From NCBI RefSeq assembly GCF_002435945.1, contig NZ_DIXC01000038.1, positions 1-35,240 on the forward strand: 35,240 nt of DNA, read 5' to 3'. The notes beneath the pieces were generated by a model that saw only the letters and a list, made by a program, of their open reading frames with translations, did no database searches and was not told where the DNA came from. Of the stretch, positions 6,918-17,023 are shown piece by piece. Position 1 is the first letter of the stretch, and the number at the start of each line of letters is the position of its first letter. The translations under genes were made by a program, and so were the position numbers. Source of the stretch: Mesotoga sp. UBA6090. GTDB lineage: Bacteria > Thermotogota > Thermotogae > Petrotogales > Kosmotogaceae.

Positions 6918-9900
6918 ATGAAAATAATCGACAACATTCGAGAGACTCTTAAGGATGATCTGACAGCAACCATTAGCGACAGGAGCAAGATAGACATTGC
7001 CGCGTCATGCTTCTCCATATATGCCTTCCAGGTACTCAAAGAACAGCTTGAGGGTGTCGATGAGCTGCGATTCATATTTACTTCTCCAGCCTTCGTGGTG
7101 GACAAGACGAAGAAGGAGAAGCGAGAGTTCTATATTCCCCAATTGAACCGCGAGAAAAGCCTCTACGGGACGGAGTTCGAAGTCAAGCTTAGGAATGAAC
7201 TCACTCAGAAGGCGATAGCGAGAGAATGTGCCGACTGGATACGAAGAAAGGCCTCTTTCAAAACCAATGTGACCGACGAGAGCATGGGTGGCTTTATCAA
7301 CGTCAAGAATGGGTCTGAACAGATCACTTACATGCCAGTAAATGGCTTCACAACGGTCGATATCGGCTGCGAAAAGGGGAAAAGCATATATAACATGGTC
7401 AACAGGTTTGAAGCTCCATTCAGCTTGGAATACTTCAAACTGTTCGATGAAGTCTGGAGAAACCAGCAGAAGCTTCAGGACATAACAGAAAACGTTATAG
7501 AGAATATCACGGCAGTATATAAAGAGAATCCTCCAGAGTTCATCTACTTCGTGACCCTATACAATATCTTCAGCGAATTCCTTGAAGACATCTCGGAGGA
7601 TGTATTGCCAAACGAGGCTACCGGGTTCAAGGAAAGCGCGATATGGAAAAAGCTTTACAACTTCCAGCGTGATGCAGCTTTGTCCATAATAAACAAGCTG
7701 GAGAAGTTCAACGGCTGCATACTTGCGGACAGTGTAGGACTTGGAAAGACATTCACTGCACTTGCTGTAATCAAATACTATGAGAACAGGAATAAATCCG
7801 TTCTTGTTCTCTGTCCGAAGAAGCTGAATGACAACTGGAACACTTTCAAGATGAATCTTCTCAACAATCCGATCGCTTCCGACCGATTGCGCTACGATGT
7901 TCTCTATCATACGGATCTCTCACGTACTAGCGGAACTACAAACGGAATCCCTTTAGACAGGATAAACTGGGGGAACTACGATCTTGTAGTCATAGACGAG
8001 TCACACAACTTCAGAAATGGCGGTAGAACCTACGGAGAGGGCGGCGAAAAAGAGAACCGTTATTTTAGACTGCTGAACAGGGTTATAAGGACGGGTGTGA
8101 AGACCAAAGTGCTTATGCTTTCAGCTACTCCCGTCAACAACCGCTTTACTGATCTCAGAAATCAACTTGCGTTGGCATATGAAGGCGATGAGGAACAGCT
8201 AAATGAGAAGCTGAATACACAGTCATCTCTGGATACGATATTTAGACAGGCTCAGACCGCCTTCAACAGATGGAGCGAATATGATCCAGAGGCAAGAACA
8301 ACTGAAAATCTTCTGAAGATGCTTGATTTCGATTTCTTCGAGTTGCTGGATAGCGTCACAATAGCCCGCTCCCGGAAACACATCCAGAGGTATTATGATA
8401 CAAAAGATATCGGTCCCTTTCCCAAGAGGAACAAACCGATATCTATTCGCTGCGGTTTGACCGATCTTCCGAATGTAATAGACTACAACGACATATATGA
8501 GTACCTGTCATCTCTCAATCTCAGCATCTACACTCCCTCATATTTCATCCTTCCAAGTAGAGTGGCTAAGTATGAGCGTCTATACGGATCAGATATGGGT
8601 AATGTTCGTTTCAAGCAATCCGATAGAGAATATGGAATCCTGATACTCATGAGGATAAACCTCCTGAAACGTCTTGAGAGTTCCGTCTACGCTTTCCGAT
8701 TGACGCTACAACGCATCCTTGAGTTAATAGACAATACGATTGAACAGGTAAGAAACTTCGATCCGAAACAAGCCATAACATTGAAGGATCTTTCAGATTC
8801 GGATTTCGATATGGACGATCAGAACACAGATGTGTTCACCTTCGGAAAGATAGTGAAGATAAACCTTGAAGACATGGATTACAAAACCTGGCTCGACGAC
8901 TTAGAGCAGGATCGTATTGTGCTTGAAGAACTCCTTTGCGGCATCGAACCGATAACGCCGGAGCACGATGAGAAATTAGATGTTCTGATGAACACAATAC
9001 GGAATAAGCTGGCGAACCCCATAAACCCAAACAACAAGAAGATCATAGTCTTTTCAGCCTTCGCTGATACTGTCGAATATCTCTATAAGCAGGTTAGCAG
9101 ACTGCTGAAGATGGACTATGGAATGGATTCCGCTATGGTGACGGGCAGCGGTGGCAGCAAGACAACTATTCCAAAGCTTCGCAACGATTTGAACACGGTC
9201 CTTACTTGCTTCTCCCCCCTTTCGAAAGAGAAACATCTCATAATGCCTAATCAAAGTGCCGAAATCGACATGTTAATTGCCACGGACTGTATATCTGAGG
9301 GTCAGAACTTACAGGACTGCGACTACTTAATAAACTACGACATCCACTGGAATCCTGTGCGCATAATTCAGAGATTCGGCCGAATCGACCGTATCGGAAG
9401 TAAGAACGACGTGATTCAGCTGGTGAATTTCTGGCCTGACATTGACCTGGATGACTATATAAACCTCAAGGCAAGAGTCGAGACGAGAATGAAAATCTCC
9501 GTCATGACTTCCACAGGAGACGACAATCCGATAGATGATGACAAAGGCGATCTCGAGTACAGGAGGCAGCAGCTCGAAAGGTTGCAGCACGAAGTGGTGG
9601 ATATAGAGGAAATGACAAGCGGTGTCTCAATAATGGATCTGGGACTGAACGAGTTCCGGATGGACCTTATAGGGTACATCAAAGATAATCCAGAGGTAGA
9701 AAGGACCCCCTTTGGTTTGCACACAATAGTCCCCTCAAATGGAGATGAGCTACCTCCAGGTGTGATATACGTCTTGAAGAATCTGAACAACGGAGTCAAC
9801 GCTAAGAACCAGAACAGGCTCCATCCCTTCTACATGGTTTATATCTCTCAAAATGGCGAGGTCATGTCCAATCATCTTGAGCCGAAGAAAACGCTCGATC

Positions 9901-10154
9901 TCTTGAGACTTCTCTGCAGGGGAAAGAATGAACCGATAATGGAACTGTGCCATGAATTCAATGTAGAAACGCGTGACGGCAGAGATATGCGTAAATACTC
10001 GGATTTGCTTCAGGAGACAATAGCCTCGATAATAGATGTGACCACAGACAACGCGCTTGACAGCCTCTTCAAGGCAGGAGGAACAACTGCGCTGAAGACT
10101 AATATCACCGGGTTGGATGATTTCGAACTGATCTGTTTCGTGGTGGTGAGATAG
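6918..10154 (+). CDS. SNF2-type helicase of an extended type III R-M operon
   Basis: A 1078-residue superfamily 2 ATPase. Residues about 20-60 (IDIAASCFSIYAFQVLKEQL... LRFIFTSPAF) resemble the PLD-like N-terminal module of COG0553-type helicases, but I see no HxKxxxxD motif, so nuclease activity is doubtful. The Walker A is DSVGLGKTFTAL (K277), the DEAH-like box VVIDESHNF (D360-H363), and motif III LMLSATPVNNR. The C-terminal half has LIATDCISEGQNLQ and the arginine-finger motif QRFGRIDRIG (from residue 818). It should translocate on DNA using ATP. GGAG lies five bases before ATG 6918. The stop abuts the GTG of the DUF4391 gene. Such helicases recur ahead of DUF4391-Mod-Res sets (family knowledge); the exact role is unknown. 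Confidence 0.85.
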   Translation: MKIIDNIRETLKDDLTATISDRSKIDIAASCFSIYAFQVLKEQLEGVDELRFIFTSPAFVVDKTKKEKREFYIPQLNREKSLYGTEFEVKLRNELTQKAIARECADWIRRKASFKTNVTDESMGGFINVKNGSEQITYMPVNGFTTVDIGCEKGKSIYNMVNRFEAPFSLEYFKLFDEVWRNQQKLQDITENVIENITAVYKENPPEFIYFVTLYNIFSEFLEDISEDVLPNEATGFKESAIWKKLYNFQRDAALSIINKLEKFNGCILADSVGLGKTFTALAVIKYYENRNKSVLVLCPKKLNDNWNTFKMNLLNNPIASDRLRYDVLYHTDLSRTSGTTNGIPLDRINWGNYDLVVIDESHNFRNGGRTYGEGGEKENRYFRLLNRVIRTGVKTKVLMLSATPVNNRFTDLRNQLALAYEGDEEQLNEKLNTQSSLDTIFRQAQTAFNRWSEYDPEARTTENLLKMLDFDFFELLDSVTIARSRKHIQRYYDTKDIGPFPKRNKPISIRCGLTDLPNVIDYNDIYEYLSSLNLSIYTPSYFILPSRVAKYERLYGSDMGNVRFKQSDREYGILILMRINLLKRLESSVYAFRLTLQRILELIDNTIEQVRNFDPKQAITLKDLSDSDFDMDDQNTDVFTFGKIVKINLEDMDYKTWLDDLEQDRIVLEELLCGIEPITPEHDEKLDVLMNTIRNKLANPINPNNKKIIVFSAFADTVEYLYKQVSRLLKMDYGMDSAMVTGSGGSKTTIPKLRNDLNTVLTCFSPLSKEKHLIMPNQSAEIDMLIATDCISEGQNLQDCDYLINYDIHWNPVRIIQRFGRIDRIGSKNDVIQLVNFWPDIDLDDYINLKARVETRMKISVMTSTGDDNPIDDDKGDLEYRRQQLERLQHEVVDIEEMTSGVSIMDLGLNEFRMDLIGYIKDNPEVERTPFGLHTIVPSNGDELPPGVIYVLKNLNNGVNAKNQNRLHPFYMVYISQNGEVMSNHLEPKKTLDLLRLLCRGKNEPIMELCHEFNVETRDGRDMRKYSDLLQETIASIIDVTTDNALDSLFKAGGTTALKTNITGLDDFELICFVVVR

Positions 10155-10811
10155 GTGCTTGATTTCCCGCCAAGTACTGTATTTAACAAGTGGGTGCCAA
10201 AGAAGAAATTCTACGAGAACCTCAGCATATCCAGTCGTATAGAAAAGCAATTCGTGACAGAGATAGAGTCAGTCTACTGGACTCACAAACTCTCTCCGGA
10301 AACACTGAATGTAAGCCCTGGAACAAGAGTAACGGAGATAGAAGTCTTTGAGGTTAATTTGAAAGAACAGCAGGTAAGTGACAACCTGATTGCCACCATT
10401 GATCGCGAGATTCCATATCATCTGGTATTTGTCTTGAGATATGAAGGCCGGGCTCAACTAATGATCAGCTACAAAGAAGAGAGTAAGAGTAGAGAAGATA
10501 AGTTCAAAGTAGATAGCTATTACCGTACCGACTGGATCGATTACGAGAAACTGCCTCTTAACATAGAAGGCCTCGATCTCGACAGGATATACGAGAATTT
10601 CATTTCCCAGATTGCCGGCGATGATCTCAACCTGGAAAAGGCAGAGGATATACGAGATGCGGTGATGATAGCCAAAGAGATAGGCAGTCTGGAGGCATAT
10701 ATAACGAAGCTGGAGAATAGGATCAGAAAGGAAAAGCAGTTCAACCTCAAGGTGAAATTCAATCAAGAACTGAGAAAAGCAAAGGAGAAACTCAAAGATT
10801 ATCTGAAATAA
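10155..10811 (+). CDS. DUF4391 domain protein
   Basis: A 218-residue protein of the DUF4391 type. It opens PSTVFNKWVPKKKFYENL, has a central block VTEIEVFEVNLKEQQV and HLVFVLRYEGRAQLMISYKEE, then YYRTDWIDYEKLPLNIEGLDL, and ends in a highly charged coiled coil (about 165-218: KLENRIRKEKQFNLKVKFNQ and onward). No catalytic motif is visible. It starts at GTG directly after the helicase stop (TAGGTG) and ends 14 bases before mod, so it is made from the same transcript. Its constant position between helicase and Mod suggests an adaptor between the two, with the coiled coil as contact surface (inference). Confidence 0.78.
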   Translation: MLDFPPSTVFNKWVPKKKFYENLSISSRIEKQFVTEIESVYWTHKLSPETLNVSPGTRVTEIEVFEVNLKEQQVSDNLIATIDREIPYHLVFVLRYEGRAQLMISYKEESKSREDKFKVDSYYRTDWIDYEKLPLNIEGLDLDRIYENFISQIAGDDLNLEKAEDIRDAVMIAKEIGSLEAYITKLENRIRKEKQFNLKVKFNQELRKAKEKLKDYLK

Positions 10812-10825
10812 ACGGGGGTATCGCG

Positions 10826-12760
10826 ATGGATAAGATGAAACAAGAAACAGCTGATCTTACACAAGAGAATATCGCACGTATAGGTGAACTCTTTCCCAAC
10901 ATTATAACCGAGATTAAGGATGAAAACGGGAAACTGAAGAAGGGAATCAACTTCGAACTCCTTAAACAGGAACTCTCTGGAGATGTAGTAGATGGTGAAG
11001 AGAGCTACGATTTCACCTGGGTAGGAAAGAAGGACTCTATCGTCGAGGCGAACACTCCAATAAGAAAGACTCTCCGACCATGCATCGAAGAAAGCAAGAA
11101 CTGGGAGACAACAGAGAACTTATACATTGAAGGCGATAACCTCGATGTGCTGAAACTTCTGCAAGAGAGCTACCTGAACAGCGTGAAGATGATCTATATA
11201 GATCCGCCTTATAACACAGGGAAGGACTTCATATACAGAGACAAGTTTATGATGGACAAAAAGGATTACGAAGAACAACTCGGGATGTACGACGAAGTGG
11301 GAAACCGCCTCTTTCAAAACAAAGAGACAGAAGGCAGGTTCCACAGTAATTGGTGCAGCATGATGTATCCAAGACTAAAACTTGCTCGAAGTTTGCTCAC
11401 AGAAAACGGTGTGATATTTATCAGCATAGATGATAATGAAGTCCAGGATCTAAGAAAAATATGCGATGAGATATTTGGCGAGTCGAATTTCATTACTCAG
11501 CTCATTTGGCTAAACAAGGAGGGTGGGGGTAGTTCGGATAGCAAACTCTTTAGAATCAAACATGAGTATGTACTTTGTTATGGCAAAAACAAAGAAAAAG
11601 TTACAATAAACGGAAATGAAATTTCAAACAGAGATAGGTACAAAATGAAAGATGAACATTATAATGAAAGAGGCCCATTCTACCTTCAAAAATTGGCAAT
11701 GGGGACGATTCAATATTCTCAGAGTCTTGATTATCCCATAGAGACTCCTGAAGGCAGTTTCATAAAGCCCGCAGATAACAATGGTGGACGAAAAGCTTGT
11801 TGGAGATGGTCAGAGGATAAATTGAAATGGGGGCTTGAAAGTGATTTTGTTGTAATTCGTAAAGATAGGAAAAACATCTGGACTGTTTACACTAAACAGT
11901 ATCTGAAATGCGATAATAACGGAATCACTATCAATAGAACTCAACGCCCGACTGGAATCGTCAGCGATTTTTCTAGTACTCAGGCCTCAAAGTATATGGA
12001 GAAACTTGGATTAGGTTCTCTTTTCAGTTATTCAAAGCCGATGGAGTTGATAAGGTACTTGTCCTTCTTAACTACCGAAAACTCATCATTGGTGATGGAC
12101 TTCTTCTCCGGTTCAGCTACTACAGCCCATGCTGTAATGCAGCTCAATTCAGAAGACGGAGGCAACCGAAAATTCATTATGGTTCAGCTTCCCGAGCCCT
12201 GTGACGAGAAGAGCAAAGCGTTTAAGGCAGGGTACAAGAACATCTGTGAGATCGGCAAGGAAAGAATTCGCCGCGCTGGAGATCAGATAAACGAAGAGAT
12301 TCAGGAAGGCAACAGGCAACTTAGGCTGGGAGAAGAACCGAAGAAACCTGGGGATATAGGATTCAGGGTTCTTAAGGTCGATAAAACGAACATGAAAGAT
12401 ATCTACTACGCTGCTTCCGAGTACACTCAGAATCTTCTCACCGATCAGATTTCAAACATAAAAGAGGACAGAACTGATCTGGACCTGCTTTACGGTGTTC
12501 TTCTCGAGTGGGGTCTTCCTCTATCGCTTAAGCACGAAATAGAAGAGATTGAGGGCGTAAAGATTCACATAGTGGATAACGACTCTCTCATTGCGTGCTT
12601 CGCTAAAAGCATTTCTGAAACAGTTATCAGGGAAATCGCAAACCGGCAGCCGCTAAGAGCGGTCTTCAGGGACAGCTCATTTGCAGGCAGCTCCGACAAA
12701 ATAAACGTAGAGGAAATCTTCAAGCTCCTCGCTCCGAATACATCAGTTAAGGTCATATAG
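10826..12760 (+). CDS. mod: Type III DNA methyltransferase (Mod)
   Basis: A 644-residue N6-adenine methyltransferase of the beta class. The catalytic motif DPPYNTGKDF comes first (D126), the target-recognition region follows, and the SAM-binding DFFSGSATTAHAVMQLN comes late (from D425). Conserved flanks include WCSMMYPRLKLARSLLTENG and NRKFIMVQLPEPCDE. It should modify one strand of a short asymmetric site and form the Mod2Res1 complex with the next gene. Roughly 11500-12060 is clearly more AT-rich, with AAA/TTT/GTA-type codons, than either end, as expected if the recognition domain was exchanged. The recognition sequence cannot be read from the protein. GGGGGT precedes ATG 10826. Confidence 0.93.
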   Translation: MDKMKQETADLTQENIARIGELFPNIITEIKDENGKLKKGINFELLKQELSGDVVDGEESYDFTWVGKKDSIVEANTPIRKTLRPCIEESKNWETTENLYIEGDNLDVLKLLQESYLNSVKMIYIDPPYNTGKDFIYRDKFMMDKKDYEEQLGMYDEVGNRLFQNKETEGRFHSNWCSMMYPRLKLARSLLTENGVIFISIDDNEVQDLRKICDEIFGESNFITQLIWLNKEGGGSSDSKLFRIKHEYVLCYGKNKEKVTINGNEISNRDRYKMKDEHYNERGPFYLQKLAMGTIQYSQSLDYPIETPEGSFIKPADNNGGRKACWRWSEDKLKWGLESDFVVIRKDRKNIWTVYTKQYLKCDNNGITINRTQRPTGIVSDFSSTQASKYMEKLGLGSLFSYSKPMELIRYLSFLTTENSSLVMDFFSGSATTAHAVMQLNSEDGGNRKFIMVQLPEPCDEKSKAFKAGYKNICEIGKERIRRAGDQINEEIQEGNRQLRLGEEPKKPGDIGFRVLKVDKTNMKDIYYAASEYTQNLLTDQISNIKEDRTDLDLLYGVLLEWGLPLSLKHEIEEIEGVKIHIVDNDSLIACFAKSISETVIREIANRQPLRAVFRDSSFAGSSDKINVEEIFKLLAPNTSVKVI

Positions 12761-12774
12761 GGTGGTGACGGGGT

Positions 12775-15700
12775 TTGAAGCTTAAATTCAAGCACCAGAA
12801 GTTTCAGGAAAATGCCGCGATGGCAGTATGTGATGTCTTCGCCGGGCAACCGTTTTCCTCTCCAACTTATATAGTAGATAGCGGCGTTACAACCGATATA
12901 CAGAGAGCAATGTTTGCCGAGCAAGATTACACAGGGTACAATAACGGAAAAATCATCATATCCAACGAAGTGATTCTAAGGAACCTCAGAGAAGTTCAGA
13001 AGAGGAATCAAATACAGCCGTCTTCAAAGTTAGAAGGCCATTACAACCTCACGATCGAAATGGAAACCGGTGTTGGTAAAACCTACACGTATATAAAGAC
13101 GATCTACGAGCTGAACAAGAGATACGGTTGGTGCAAGTTCATCGTTGTCGTGCCTTCGGTGGCTATTAGAGAAGGTGTATTCAAATCCTTCGAGATTACA
13201 AAAGAACACTTTGTAGAAGAATACAACAAGAAGATACGCTACTTCATCTACAATTCGAGCGACCTGACAAGAATCGAGCACTTCGCGAGCGATAGCGCAA
13301 TAAACGTCATGATAATCAACTCGCAGGCCTTCAATGCAAGAGGTGAAGCGGCAAGACGCATTACGATGAAACTTGATAGCTTCCGCTCCCGTCGACCAAT
13401 TGATGTAATTGCCGCCACGAACCCCATTCTTATAATTGATGAACCTCAATCCGTTGAGGGTGCCGCAACCGCCGAGAGACTCAAAGACTTCAATCCCCTT
13501 ATGACTCTGCGATACTCGGCAACGCACAAGAAGGAGTATAACCTGATTTATCGGCTCGACGCTATGGAAGCCTACAACAAGAAGCTAGTCAAGAAGATTT
13601 CCGTAAAGGGCATCACAGTCTCCGGCACCACCGGTACAGAGGGTTATTTATATCTGGAGAAGATAAACGTGTTCCCTAACGAAGATCCAACCGCAACACT
13701 CGAGTTCGAAGTAAAACGAAAAAGCGAAGTGAGAAAGGTCTCGAGAAATGTTGTTAAAGGGTACAAACTGTATGAACAATCAGGAGATCTTGAAGAATAC
13801 CGTGGCTATACAGTGTCCGAAATCAACGCCCTTGCTAACACGGTCAAGTTCACAAACGGTGTTGAAATAGCTGCCGGACAGGTAGTTGGACAGCATAACG
13901 AAAATGACTTAAGACGGATACAGATAAGAGAAACGATAAAATCCCATCTAGAAAGGGAGCGGAAACTCTTCAGAGAAGGAATAAAAGTATTGTCGCTATT
14001 CTTCATAGACAAAGTAGCCAAGTATAAGCAGTATGATGCTGGAATAGCCTCCAACGGAGAGTATGTGCGTATATTCGAAGAGGAGTACAAAGCCGCTTTC
14101 GATAATTTGCAGCGGGAATTCGTCGAAGAGGATTATAGAAATTATCTGAAAGGTATTGCTGCTGAAGAAACCCACGCTGGCTACTTCTCTATTGACAGGG
14201 GAAATAATCATATCATAGATGAAGACACGGATATCTCAGATGACTCAGATGCTTACGACCTCATAATGAAGGACAAAGAAAGACTCCTCAGTCTAGACGA
14301 ACCCGTTAGGTTCATCTTTTCTCACTCTGCACTTCGCGAAGGCTGGGACAATCCAAACGTCTTTCAGATTTGCACACTCAAACAGAGCAGTTCAGATATC
14401 CGAAAGCGCCAGGAAGTAGGTCGAGGCCTTAGATTATGTGTGAACGGCGATGGAGAGAGAATGGACAGCAACTCTCTCGGGAGCAATGTCCATAACGTAA
14501 ATATACTTACGGTAGTTGCCAATGAGAGCTACAATAGCTTCGTAGAGCAGCTGCAGACTGAAATCGCAGAGGTTGTTGCTTATAGGCCAAAGGAAGTGAC
14601 AGCGGAGCTGTTTGTGAATAGAGTTGTCACCGACAGTACCGGGACAAAGAAACTGGAAATTGATCAAACTACCGCAACTAAGATTTATCAAGTGATGGTA
14701 AGGAACGACTACATAGATGAAAACAATTTGCCAACCGAGAAATACCATGAGGATGTTAACTCTGGTAAATTCGTAGTCTCAGAAGAACTGAAGCCCTACA
14801 AGGCAGATATCATAAACATAGTGAGTTCCGTTTATGACCCGAAAGCACTTGCCCCGGAGGACGCTCGAAGCAACAACGTAGAACCCAAAGTCAATGAAAA
14901 AAAGCTCAAAATGGATGAGTTCAAGGAACTGTGGAAAAGAATAAACTTAAAGTCGGCTTATGTTGTGAATTTTGATACTGATGAACTCGTTAAAAACTCC
15001 ATAGAAGCAATAAACAATAGCCTGAACGTTTCCCAGATATATTACAGAGTTGAACAGGGAGAGATGGGAGAAATAAAGGGAAGAGAAGCCCTGGAGGCAG
15101 GAGAGGCCTTTGCTAACGTCCATGCTGAGAATATCGTTGCAGAACCCTCTGTAAGCACACAGGTAAAGTATGACCTCATCGGAAAGGTCGTTACTGAAAC
15201 AGGACTGACTAGAAGCGATGTTGCATCTATTCTTACGGGAATAAGAGAAGATAAATTCTCTCTCTTCCGACAGAACCCAGAAGAGTTCATCATAAGGGTG
15301 TCGAATATCATAAACGAACAGAAGGCAACGGTTATAATCGAGCACATAACCTACAATAAACTCCAGGAAGCTTATTCGATGGATATCTTCACTGCTTCAT
15401 CTCTCAAGGGAAAGCTCGGAAAGAACGCCGTTCAGACAAACAAACACCTATACGATTACCTGATCTACGATTCGGAGAACGAGAAGAACTTCGCTGAGAA
15501 ACTGGACACGCAAAATGAAGTGGCTGTTTACGTGAAGCTCCCGGGAGGGTTCTATATAAACACACCGGTAGGTAAGTATAATCCCGATTGGGCTATCGCC
15601 TTCAACGACGGGAAGGTTAAGCACATCTACTTTGTGGCTGAGACAAAGGGATCACTCTTCTTGCTGCAGCTAAGAGATATAGAGAATCTGAAAATCAACT

Positions 15701-15804
15701 GTGCAAGAGCACATTTCAAAGCTATAAGCAACGATTCAGTCAAATATGATGTCGTTGATTCATGCGAAACTCTTCTTGAGAAGGCTGGACGTGTTCGGGC
15801 TTGA
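12775..15804 (+). CDS. res: Type III restriction endonuclease (Res)
   Basis: A 1009-residue helicase-nuclease. The N-terminus KLKFKHQKFQENAAMAV is the family opening, supporting the TTG start at 12775 with GGTGGTGACGGGG upstream. Walker A is METGVGKTYTY (about 98-105), the DEAD-like box is IIDEPQSVEG (D222), and motif III LRYSATH. The C-terminal helicase motif is SHSALREGWDNPNVFQICTL, followed by RKRQEVGRGLRLC. The nuclease is a PD-(D/E)XK fold near the end: NPDWAIAF (D938) and FVAETKG (E956, K958). All key residues are intact. It begins 14 bases after mod. It should cut unmodified DNA after ATP-driven communication between two head-to-head sites. Confidence 0.93.
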   Translation: MKLKFKHQKFQENAAMAVCDVFAGQPFSSPTYIVDSGVTTDIQRAMFAEQDYTGYNNGKIIISNEVILRNLREVQKRNQIQPSSKLEGHYNLTIEMETGVGKTYTYIKTIYELNKRYGWCKFIVVVPSVAIREGVFKSFEITKEHFVEEYNKKIRYFIYNSSDLTRIEHFASDSAINVMIINSQAFNARGEAARRITMKLDSFRSRRPIDVIAATNPILIIDEPQSVEGAATAERLKDFNPLMTLRYSATHKKEYNLIYRLDAMEAYNKKLVKKISVKGITVSGTTGTEGYLYLEKINVFPNEDPTATLEFEVKRKSEVRKVSRNVVKGYKLYEQSGDLEEYRGYTVSEINALANTVKFTNGVEIAAGQVVGQHNENDLRRIQIRETIKSHLERERKLFREGIKVLSLFFIDKVAKYKQYDAGIASNGEYVRIFEEEYKAAFDNLQREFVEEDYRNYLKGIAAEETHAGYFSIDRGNNHIIDEDTDISDDSDAYDLIMKDKERLLSLDEPVRFIFSHSALREGWDNPNVFQICTLKQSSSDIRKRQEVGRGLRLCVNGDGERMDSNSLGSNVHNVNILTVVANESYNSFVEQLQTEIAEVVAYRPKEVTAELFVNRVVTDSTGTKKLEIDQTTATKIYQVMVRNDYIDENNLPTEKYHEDVNSGKFVVSEELKPYKADIINIVSSVYDPKALAPEDARSNNVEPKVNEKKLKMDEFKELWKRINLKSAYVVNFDTDELVKNSIEAINNSLNVSQIYYRVEQGEMGEIKGREALEAGEAFANVHAENIVAEPSVSTQVKYDLIGKVVTETGLTRSDVASILTGIREDKFSLFRQNPEEFIIRVSNIINEQKATVIIEHITYNKLQEAYSMDIFTASSLKGKLGKNAVQTNKHLYDYLIYDSENEKNFAEKLDTQNEVAVYVKLPGGFYINTPVGKYNPDWAIAFNDGKVKHIYFVAETKGSLFLLQLRDIENLKINCARAHFKAISNDSVKYDVVDSCETLLEKAGRVRA

Positions 15805-15898
15805 GAGAAGGTGTGACTCCTAGAAAAGACACTATAGATCAAGCCATTGAAAGCATACCAAACCCTTAACCGAAAATACTTACGGTGGAGGTGCTTGT

Positions 15899-16897
15899 TT
15901 GTCTGCAAGGTCGCAGAACGGAATTTCTAAGATAGGCACTCTCATTTATTCGAACGTAGAACTTCCTATAGAAGAGATAGAAACTGAAGACAGTGGTGAA
16001 TTCGACGAGACTTCGTCATACCTAGATAACCGAAGTTCTTATGTGAGTCCTACTGTTGTTAAGTTTTCGTCGGATAGTAGCCATCTTGTATACGGGCTTT
16101 ACGATGGTAGAGTAATTGTCAGAACCGTCGATAGCTGGCAAAAAGTGCTGGAAGTAAACGCCCACAAAGGATTCGTAACCGGCATAGTCCTTCTAGACGA
16201 TGGCAAGCGCATTATTTCCTCTTCAATTGATGGTTCAATGATCATTCGAGATATCGTCAGTGGCAAAGAGGTGAAAAGATGGAGCCCGGATGAATCATAT
16301 GTGCCTATATTCTCGATTGGCATTACAAGGAATGAGGAATATATTATCGCAGGCACTTGGGAAACCCGCATTGTGGACGCTGCCTCTCTGGATATCCTTC
16401 GAGTTTTTCCCGAAGGACACCCACTTGGATTCATATCTGTACCGACTCCCGACAGCAAGAAGTGTTTTATGTGCTCTGAGGAGCATCCAATATCCTTGTG
16501 GGAGATTGGATCTGGAAAGAGAGTCATGACTCTGAAGAACAGAGTGGGGAACGCTCTCTCATTGACAATGACGTCAAACGGACGTTACTTGGTCGTTGGA
16601 AATATAAATGGGACAATCGATCTGTGGGATGCAAAGACAGGAAAGAAACTTAAGACTATGACCGACCGCCATAGGGATAGAATTGTCTCATTTGCGGTGA
16701 GCACAGATGACAGGTATCTGGTTTCTGGTGCTTGGGACAAGACAGTGAAAATCTGGGATATAGAGAATGGCAGAATCATCAAATCTATAAAGGCGCACAA
16801 CGGTAGTGTAAACTCGGTAGCTATAAGCCCTGACAACAGATACATTGCCTCGGGCGGTGAGGATTCAACTGTAAAAATCTGGGGTTCTGAAGGCTAG
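15899..16897 (+). CDS. WD40-repeat beta-propeller protein
   Basis: A 332-residue protein with an acidic N-terminal leader (about 1-50) followed by roughly six to seven WD40 blades. The clearest are HKGFVTGIVLLDDGKRIISS, GTIDLWDAKTGKKLKTM, HRDRIVSFAVSTDDRYLVSG, DKTVKIWDIENGRIIKSI and HNGSVNSVAISPDNRYIASG. Earlier blades are degenerate. Such propellers are protein-binding platforms and have no catalytic activity. No signal peptide is seen, so it is cytoplasmic. The start is TTG 15899, five bases after GGAGGTG. It follows res in the same direction after 94 bases, and is the last plus-strand gene before a convergent cluster. WD40 and FGE-like domains often occur together in bacterial conflict and signalling proteins, so a link to the clusters on either side is plausible but unproven. 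Confidence 0.85.
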   Translation: MSARSQNGISKIGTLIYSNVELPIEEIETEDSGEFDETSSYLDNRSSYVSPTVVKFSSDSSHLVYGLYDGRVIVRTVDSWQKVLEVNAHKGFVTGIVLLDDGKRIISSSIDGSMIIRDIVSGKEVKRWSPDESYVPIFSIGITRNEEYIIAGTWETRIVDAASLDILRVFPEGHPLGFISVPTPDSKKCFMCSEEHPISLWEIGSGKRVMTLKNRVGNALSLTMTSNGRYLVVGNINGTIDLWDAKTGKKLKTMTDRHRDRIVSFAVSTDDRYLVSGAWDKTVKIWDIENGRIIKSIKAHNGSVNSVAISPDNRYIASGGEDSTVKIWGSEG

Positions 16898-17023
16898 GGA
16901 ATATGTAGAATATTAATAATTCATTTAGGGTCCAACAGTAAGATGAGCCTTTAGGAGTTTATGGTAGCTAAACAGCCTCGCAAAGCTCCAAATAAATAGA
17001 TACAAGTATTCTCTCCAAACCCC

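Noticed and set aside
6918..7110. Active PLD nuclease in the N-terminus of the helicase
   Set aside because: The segment resembles the PLD-like N-terminal module, but no HxKxxxxD motif can be found.
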